Part shown: positions 57,607 to 64,000 of the stretch, piece after piece
How the letters are laid out: every line of letters begins with the position of its first letter
How positions within the stretch are numbered: position 1 is the stretch's first letter
Assembly (NCBI RefSeq): GCF_907165205.1
Contig: NC_058189.1
Span: 1,304,501-1,368,500, forward strand
Origin: Coccinella septempunctata
Taxonomy: Eukaryota > Arthropoda > Insecta > Coleoptera > Coccinellidae
Length of the DNA stretch: 64,000 nt
Reading direction: 5' to 3'
Program-made: the position numbers and the translations under genes
The notes under the pieces: model-generated
What the model was told of the DNA's origin: nothing
Database searches by the model: none
What the model saw: only the letters and a program-made list of their open reading frames with translations

Positions 57607-58418
57607 CGAGGATGTATTGATAGTTGGCCTAGACCAGTTCCACGCATAAAAAAAAATATTGCGTTACCATGGCAACGAACAATAACTCATTAGAAGTGTC
57701 AGTGTGAAGTATCGATCCATCATCAAGTACCTGTATTTGAAAGGGTTAAGAGGTAAGCAGATTTACGAAGATATGCTTTGGTGAACGATGTCCTTCGTAT
57801 GCGACCGTGAAAAATTGGACTGCAAGCCTCAAAAGAGGTAAATTTTCCTATGAAGATGATGACCGATCGGGAAGGCCAGTTTCTGTGTCAGTCCCCGAAA
57901 ATATCGATGCAGTTCATGACACGATTTTATCAGACCGTCGAATTGGACTAAAATGGATATCTGAACCACTGAATATTTCATACGAACGCGTTCATCATAT
58001 AGTTCACGACAATTCGGACATGAGAGAAATTCATGCAAAATGAATCCCCAAATGTTTGAATGTTGACCAAAAGCGTGCATGGGTAGAAGCATCGCGTTCG
58101 ATCTGTGCCCGATTTGAAAACGATGAAGACTTCTTAAACCGAATTGTTACTATGGATGAGACTTCGGTACACATATACGATCCAGAAACGAAGCAACAAT
58201 CGATGGAATGGCGACACTCTGGTTCTCCAAGACCTAAGAAGTTTCGTGTCCAAAAATCTGTTGGAAAAGTTCTTGCTTCAGTTTTTTTGGTTTGTCATGG
58301 AGTAATCATGATTGATTTTTTGGATTAGGGTAGAACAATAACCGGAGATTACTATTCGACATTACTGACCACTCTACGGGAAAAAATTAAAAAGAGAAGA
58401 CGCGGAAAGCTATCCAAA
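57607..58418 (+). mobile_element. Mariner copy 6, 3'-truncated, two nonsense codons
   Basis: Left end CGAGGATGTATTGATAG after TA 57605-57606. The start codon region is deleted (AGTATCGATCC joins early). The frame 57807-58043 gives NWTASLKRGKFSYEDDDRSG ... LKWISEPLNISYERVHHIVH ... REIHAK and a TGA (58041-58043). The next frame 58056-58328 carries KRAWVEASRSICARFEND, TMDETSVHIYDPETK (Trp lost) and KVLASVFLVCHG, ending at TAG 58326-58328, the same site as the stop in copy 3. Similarity ends near 58418, before the second catalytic motif. Confidence 0.87.
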
Positions 58419-59469
58419 ACTGCCAAAAGAAATAAAAAATTGTTTTGAATTTCATACAGGATATATTCAATGGATACGATTTTTTCCCCAGCTTAAAAGT
58501 CAAAAATCAAAAATAACATTTCTGAATTTCAAAAACCAATCATTAACTTTCAGCCAAATATCAATATCAAAGTTTTGAAATGTTCCATATAGGAGATCCA
58601 ATGGAAACAATTTTTTCCCCAGCATAAGAGTCAGTAAACTGGACGTAGAGGGGACTAAGAACAAAAATTTATATGAAAGACTCCCTTAATTTTCTTCGAG
58701 AATGAAAGGAAGGCCTTTCTACATCTTATATTTGACAGTCGAAGCCTAATTATACATGTCCGACTTAAACTCGCACATCCCGACCATTTTTCTCTTTCTC
58801 CATCCCCTAATAGCCGAAAATCGGCGTGTGCAAACCCCCTCTCGCATCCGACCTGGCGAACAAGGACCAATGCGGTATGCATAATATTAAATTAGCAATC
58901 AGGGTAGCGTCGCCCTACCCGTCGAGGCCGTATAAGTATCACGGTATTGATTAAGCAGCGGGGTTGATACACACTGCATCCTCTCCTGCACTCGCACACC
59001 GCGATGCTCTCTACGCTGCAACCCTTCTGAAACAAGAGGGCTCTCTCCGTGTGTTGTGTATACGAGCGGCAGACGATGCCCGCCGCAGAGTGGCCGTTTG
59101 GGTTCGGCGACAGTCTTGATTATTATTGTCCTCCACGGTGGGGCGATGAGAAACCCCCTCTCGATTTTCCGGGAAAATGGTGCGTCTTTCGTGTAGTCTC
59201 ACCCCCAATTAGACGAGATTCTCGTTGTATAATCTTCTGCGGAAGCTCAGCATAAAAGTTCGTCGAGATATTTTTATCCTTTCATAATGGGGATATAATA
59301 CAAGAAATAAGAATGATTTCTGTATTGATGCATAGACTGAGTCGAAAACTCTACTCTAGTTAGGGATTTTACATGCTGTAATAAATTAGCTATTAAGAAA
59401 AGAAGCGGAGAATGATCTTAGGTTAAGGAGCACTGTATCTGAACGATATTTATTTCATTTTCCATTTTT
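58419..59469. other. Unassigned DNA: diverged direct repeat and GC-rich island
   Basis: 58460-58503 and 58593-58634 are two copies of a 45-bp phrase (CAATGGATACGATTTTTTCC / CAATGGAAACAATTTTTTCC, then CCCAGC). 58740-59250 is GC-rich, with short open frames on both strands and no identifiable protein. Confidence 0.45.
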
Positions 59470-59564
59470 CTAATTGAAGCTTCAATCTGGATCCATTCTC
59501 AGTAGGTTCCTGAGGCAGCAACGCCTTGTGATATCCCTACTACTTCATCTGAGAAATTTATATA

Positions 59565-60525
59565 GGGTGTTTTTGAAGGTGGGGCTTTTTATTCAACAGA
59601 AGGTAAAACTGGCCAAATTTCACCAGAAATCACCATACAAAACTTTCAAAATGAATAACTTGACAAGAAAAATTGAAAATGATTACTGAAATACATCCCA
59701 GACCGTTTGTTAGCTGAATTATCGCAAAGCAATGGGAAAAACTTATTTCCTGATTCGACCATGTAGTTTCGTTTAGGATATTGGCTCGTTCGATATTTAC
59801 GTAGTAATGAAAATGGAAACTTAGAATTTCCGAATTGTTCTCAATGTTCTCATTATTTTTAGTAACTCACACGATTTTATGAAATAACTCATTTCGATAC
59901 CAACTGACAGAATAGACTTAGAACACAAGTTAAAAAATAGAATAATGCTTCAAAATCTCACCAACAAAATTCGTCTAACTTATTCACGAATTTTTTTACA
60001 ATGGGCATCACAATCTCATTATTAAAAAATAGAATACTTCAAAATCTCACCAACAAATTTCGTCTAAATTATTCACGAATTTTTTTACAATGGGCATCAC
60101 AATCTCATTGTTCGAACATTCCAACAATCGTCGTAAAAATGGGAAGAAATGGGGAAACATCATAGCACTTTTTCAACATAACTAACATAAGCACTCTCAA
60201 GAAACTGCCTCGATTTTCTATATTTTTTTTCACCCTAAATTGCACGATACAACAATTATGATTCCCTCAAAAGTGACCTGATGCATCTTAACCGATGAAC
60301 TTGGTACTGAACCATTCATTGTCCAGCCATATGTTTATGTATTGTTTCGTTTTTGCCGGAGTCGCCTTTCACAGTCCAGTACTTGAAATTCAATGAAATT
60401 TTGTCTAACTTCTAGGGGTTATATCCCAGCCATTTTGGATATTTTATCTAGACAATTTTTGGTTATTTTGATGAGTTATATCTTTTGTAGAAAAAAACCT
60501 CACCTTTGAAATTGAAAGCACCTTG
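59565..60525 (-). mobile_element. Family G, copy 3, inserted at the YADD codons
   Basis: Begins GGGTGTTTTTGAAGGTGGGG and ends CACCTTTGAAATTGAAAGCA-CCTTG. TATA lies at 59561-59564 and 60526-60529. Removing the element with one TATA joins the LINE codons as KFI-YADD. Internally, 59932-60024 is repeated at 60025-60113. It is otherwise the reverse complement of G copies 1 and 2. Confidence 0.85.
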
Positions 60526-60814
60526 TATATGCTGATGATATTGCCCTCGTATTCCGCCATTCTGATTTGAGATGCATAGAGAATAATCTATCTACAATTT
60601 TCGAAATTTTGAGGGTTTGCGTCTCAAACCAAATAAAACCGAGGTTTGGTGTTCCATTTTGAAAAATCATCGAAAATATAGAAAATTGAGCGTAGTTTTC
60701 AGTAATTCTTTTTCGGAACATAACTTTTATCCAAACTATCTAGAAGTTGAGCTGGATTCCCCGCTGAATTCCAAGGCGCATTTGGAAAATTGTCTGAAGT
60801 TGAAAACTAGGAAT

Positions 60815-61388
60815 GGGCAAGTTTCCTAAAACTCCAAAACCGAATTTGAGATTATTTATGGAAAGCCTTTTCTACTAGTTATTCAACACGTAAAAGATTC
60901 GCTTCAAAATTCAGACATTTCAGAAATACACCCTTCGAAACTTCGACTATGTGAACTTGTGACGTAGAATGCCTTTATTTAAATATAGAAATTTTTGTTA
61001 ATTCGACAACACTGGAACCGATCAAGAGGATATCCCACAGATTACAAAAAATTGTTTCTGTAATCTGTGTCTTTACCTTCTTAAAACCGATGACATTTTG
61101 TGTCATTGTGTGTTTTTCTTGTCAAATGTGAATAATGTGATCATCAAACTTGATATTTATTACATCTATGGTGATCAGAAAACTTTCATGACCATTACTG
61201 ACACAAATGGGCGTTGCCGGATTGTAAAAATGACGTAGAATGTTCACAAGAGCACTCCTGAAATCAGAATTTTCGTAATCGAATACAGACAAAATGCAAT
61301 ATGTTAAAATTCGAAAAAAATATATTTCGAGATATTTGAGTTATAAGGATTTTTATGACATATATTTTGAAATTTAGGAAAATACCCC
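60815..61388. mobile_element. 574-bp TIR element inside the LINE
   Basis: Flanked by AT at 60813-60814 and 61389-61390. Removing it with one AT restores the LINE codons for KTRNNILYK. Ends GGGCAAGTTTCCTAAAACTC and, inverted, GGGGTATTTTCCTAAATTTC form a TIR of about 27 bp with mismatches. The 12-mer TGACGTAGAATG occurs twice inside (60960-60971, 61231-61242), and ACAGATTACA / TGTAATCTGT form a hairpin at 61033-61064. No transposase is visible, and no second copy of this element was noticed in the window. Confidence 0.75.
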
Positions 61389-62170
61389 ATAACATCCTGT
61401 ATAAACTAGATGGTACTTCATGGGGTGCTGATGCAACTACTCTTCGAACGGCAGCCCTAGCTTTGGTTTTTTCGGTTGCTGAATATTGTTGTCCTTTTTG
61501 GTTTAATAGTGAGTACGTTCAAAAAACTGACGCACAGCTAAATCTTTCTATGTGAAGTATTACTGGAATTATTAGATCTTCATCTATTCAATGGTCACCA
61601 GTTCTTTCAAACATTTACCGCCTCATATTCGTAGACAGACTGCGGTTATGAATTTCGGGAATAAATTCCAATCCTATCCCGACTCGTTTCCAATTCCATC
61701 CTACATTTCAGAAAATACGATTCCAAGACTGAAGTCCCGTAAACCCTTATGGTTTACTCTTTTCTTAATTCGAATATAAGGGACAAAGACCTTTGGCAGT
61801 CTGAATGGAATACTTGCACCATTTTAAACAAAGAATTAGTTACTGATCCCTCGAATAGAGTTCCTGGTTTTGATCTTCCCAGGAAAATATGGTGTATTCT
61901 GAATCGTATAAGAATAGGTCACGGATGCTGCAATAGTCTGCTTTGGAATTCAGTTGAAAGCCCTATTTGTCAATGTGGGGAACCAGAAGAAACCATAAAT
62001 CATCTGTTCAATAATTGTCCTATTTATAAATTTCAGGATGGTTTCAGGGCTATACATGCAGTTTCCGATTCTTTCCTAAATTGGGTAGTCAATTTAAGGT
62101 CTGACATTGAATCTAGTTTTATAATTTTACATTTTTCTCCTTTTTTTTCTCTCTATTTCAGATAAAAGTT

Positions 62171-62757
62171 TTCTGGTATCTTGGAGAGACGAACTGGATG
62201 TTCTTTTATTTTAGAATCCACTCAATGGCGGAGGATTCAAAAGCTACCCATCGATTAAAAGCGTGAGCAACACAAAAGGAGGATATAAGCTTTTGAAGAA
62301 CAGCTATTCTGACCCTTCCAAATAAAACTCGGTCTGCTGCCCCAGCGATCCTTGAAAAAATACAAGTCGTATCGCTGGAATTTTGTTCTTTGAACAAATA
62401 GATTAACAGTGTAGGAAGGGGAAGCAAGGGTAAAGAGACAAGGGGGACAGGCAGGTTGAACAGGCACACGGAGGCAGCTGAGCCGAAAAGCACACCACCG
62501 AGAAGCTGTCAACAAGGCGGAAGCAAGCCAAGCACAGGGCGCTTATAAATACTGATCAGATCTGTAAACTGCGAGGACAAAAGTTTCCGATTCGGGTTAA
62601 GTATTTCATATCGCAGGTCGTCCTGCGGTTTTGTCAGATCGGGAACGTTTCATCGGCTATGATTATACAGGGCGTTTCGAGTGAGGTGGCCTATCTAAGA
62701 TAACCGACTTTCAATTGGAAATTTCAGCTATACAAATGACTTTGTGATTCTTGTTCT
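62171..62757. other. Unassigned non-coding DNA
   Basis: Contains TATACAGGGCGTTTCGAGTG at 62665, another element-like end. Overlapping minus-strand frames (95 and 86 codons) show no motif. Confidence 0.4.
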
Positions 62758-62830
62758 ACACAGGGTGTTCTTGAATTGGATGTAAAAACGAAGAGGGAAG
62801 ATTCCTTAGGTAATTTTGAGAAAAAAGTTC
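62758..62830 (+). repeat. K-family terminus
   Basis: ACAGGGTGTTCTTGAATTGG, then AACGAAGAGGGAAGATTCCT, matches the inverted end at 19590-19665 (ACGAAAAGGGGGAATTCCTT). The similarity continues for some 60 bases with substitutions. Confidence 0.55.
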
Positions 62831-63120
62831 CAGGAACATGGGTTCGCAAATGTTTCATTTCGAGATACAGTTAGAATGTTTGGATTCGTATCAAAACAGG
62901 TCGTGAAAACACATTCATCATCAGAAATATCGAGTTTGATTTGACGTATCAGAACTAACAATGAAATTATTCACCACAGCTTACAAACTGAATTTGTTAT
63001 GATAATTTGGATTTTTCTAAATCGATAGCAGATACGACGAAACTACAGGAGATCATAAAGTTTAGTATAACATAACAAAGCTTGTTTTTACATGTTTTCA
63101 AATTAATAGTGGCTCACCAA
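62831..63120. other. Unassigned DNA, perhaps K-family interior
   Basis: The first bases (AGGAACATGGGTTCGCAAAT) still resemble the inverse of about 19575. The rest is unrecognised. Confidence 0.35.
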
Positions 63121-63292
63121 CCAATAACTAGCAACTATTCTAGGCATTTTATTAAATTGATGTATTCCTACTAGCTATCTACAACCCTTTCCCCCTTTAA
63201 TATTTAAAGAAAAATCGATCACTGCTCATATTTTCTGCTCTCAACGAAACATAGTTTCGATAAATATTCAAGTACCTACATCTGATTAGCTA
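63121..63292 (-). pseudogene. Crypton D fragment
   Basis: 172 bp close to 40375-40550: ACTAGCAACTATTCTAGGCA, TTGATGTATTCCTACTAG, AACGAAACATAGTTTCGATA. It spans the middle of the catalytic domain between the KTNKPG and PKIVASY parts. It carries none of the catalytic residues, so it is only a scrap showing that the D family had other copies. Confidence 0.75.
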
Positions 63293-63319
63293 CAAATAAG
63301 ATTGGTATATAATATAACT

Positions 63320-63860
63320 ATTTGCCTGTACCAGTTTTACCGAATCGGCTCAGATTAAAAGATACAGGCTCTTGAAAAACCATAAAACAATGCTATTTTT
63401 AGTTCTATCTCATAGAGTTTTCATCAAATTCAACGTTTCGTTAAATAAAAATATATTTTCTCGTATAAGGTGCCGTTTTCGAATAATTTTATGTTTAAAA
63501 ATTGAAAAAGGGTGAAATTCGAAAAATTGGCTACTTTGACCGAATGCAACTCTGATTAAAAGATCCACAGATGTGTAGTATCTCAGATTCAGCTAGTTGA
63601 AGATAATTTTGTTCTTCCAGGAATGGCCCAGCTCATTAAGAAAACTTAAAATGGCTATGGCCCAGTTGCAGGAAAGTCCATTAAGATTTGATGTCCCATC
63701 AAAATTAAAAACTGTCATTTTTGAAGGGGAAAATGGAGGATTAAGATTTTAATGAAGTATTAAATTTTAATGGACTTTCCTGCAACTGGACGTATATCTT
63801 TTCATCAGGGCCAAATCGGAAAAAATGGTAAAGCAAAAAAGTGTTTCGAGATTTTTGACG
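63320..63860 (-). mobile_element. Family M, copy 6, containing a MITE
   Basis: Reverse complement of M copy 1: CAGGCTCTTGAAAAACCATA, CTCGTATAAGGTGCCGTTTT, and beyond the MITE CTTTTCATCAGGGCCAAATC and GGTAAAGCAAAAAAGTGTTT. A second, inverted M-like bit (CCGAATCGGCTCAGATTAAA) lies at the left end as expected from the element's inverted ends. Confidence 0.65.
63659..63792. mobile_element. 134-bp MITE nested in M
   Basis: CCAGTTGCAGGAAAGTCCAT at 63662 and its exact inverse ATGGACTTTCCTGCAACTGG ending 63789: a TIR of at least 23 bp. TAT at 63656-63658 and 63793-63795 is a likely 3-bp target duplication; the other M copies read GGCTATATC there. It has no coding capacity. Confidence 0.85.
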
Positions 63861-64000
63861 TGTTACGTGTTTGACGAAAGTAAGATGAGCACCTATTCCT
63901 CTCATCGGTAATAGATCGAAGAGTATTGTTTCTGCCTCAGTATTCTTGAAATTTGTTTTATCATACATACACAATATTTAAAAATTTCAAAACAATATTC
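63861..64000. other. Unassigned DNA to window end
   Basis: Nothing recognised. Confidence 0.3.

Larger units (their letters stand above)
59470..62170 (+). pseudogene. LINE reverse transcriptase / ORF2 remnant, interrupted twice
   Basis: Non-LTR retrotransposons copy themselves through RNA with this protein. The pieces read in order: 59484 QSGSILS (usually P-Q-G-S-V-L), a 1-base loss, DIPTTSSEKFI, then element G3, then YADDIALVF with the catalytic YADD at 60528-60539. Next come LRLKPNKTEV, YLEVELDSPLNSKAHLEN and LKTRN, a 574-bp insertion (60815-61388), NILYKLDGTSWGADA, LRTAALALVFSVAEYC, a stop, LPPHIRRQTAVM, and finally DKDLWQSEWN, PGFDLPRKIWCILNRIRIGH and CQCGEPEETINHLFNNCP, the C-terminal zinc-knuckle. 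A stop, frameshifts and two insertions inactivate it. The upstream endonuclease is absent. Without an alignment I leave the clade open. Confidence 0.85.

Overview
The window looks like AT-rich intergenic or intronic DNA of an arthropod, most likely an insect. The evidence is the set of element families present: irritans-like mariner, Tc1-like DD34E elements, a metazoan Crypton-type tyrosine recombinase, non-LTR (LINE) 3' ends, and many short inverted-repeat elements ending in ACAGGGTGT-like motifs. The species cannot be named from sequence alone. I found no convincing host gene, tRNA, rRNA or CRISPR array. Essentially every reading frame with recognisable homology belongs to a mobile element.

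Layout. 1-4304: diverged repeats (families here called R and G) and unassigned DNA. 4305-14531: a tandem array of one unit, namely a tyrosine-recombinase (Crypton-like) element plus about 3.3 kb of flank, present as two full copies (A, B) and one 3' fragment (C). 14532-21277: inverted-repeat element M, a foldback element, a LINE RNase H remnant and a second large foldback. 21282-25562: families G and L. 26810-27823: an intact Tc1-like transposase. 29835-31314: a 1.48-kb terminal-inverted-repeat element (P) with a 19-bp motif repeated in both orientations. 32748-36670: mariner copies 1 and 2. 37705-38915: TIR element T, beside an M copy. 40054-41294: a second, divergent Crypton-like element (D). 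44450-48392: mariner copies 3 and 4. 50827-51782: an M copy containing an internally deleted Crypton. 52538-53924: L end, LINE end and mariner copy 5. 54991-56499: a complete but frameshifted Tc1-like element with clear TIRs and TA target duplication. 57607-58418: mariner copy 6. 59470-62170: a LINE reverse transcriptase remnant interrupted twice. 63121-63860: a Crypton D fragment and an M copy with a nested MITE.

How the parts relate. This is a layered transposon nest, and the insertion order can be read in several places: G and a 574-bp TIR element inside the LINE, a MITE and a foldback element inside M copies, mariner 5 inside a LINE end. The least familiar signal is in the tyrosine-recombinase family. 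It carries a long 5' hairpin and a 23-bp inverted repeat that exactly brackets the coding region. A divergent relative in the same window also has a hairpin-like repeat upstream of its reading frame. Only two transposase or recombinase frames are uninterrupted: the Tc1-like one at 26810-27823 (all catalytic residues present) and Crypton B at 9464-10354 (two in-frame deletions, lacking the first catalytic Arg). GC-richer patches near 18.2, 20.5, 25.9, 34.4, 39.6, 43.6, 46.5, 50.5, 52.1 and 59.0 kb are not recognisably repetitive. They may be the old single-copy DNA into which the elements inserted.
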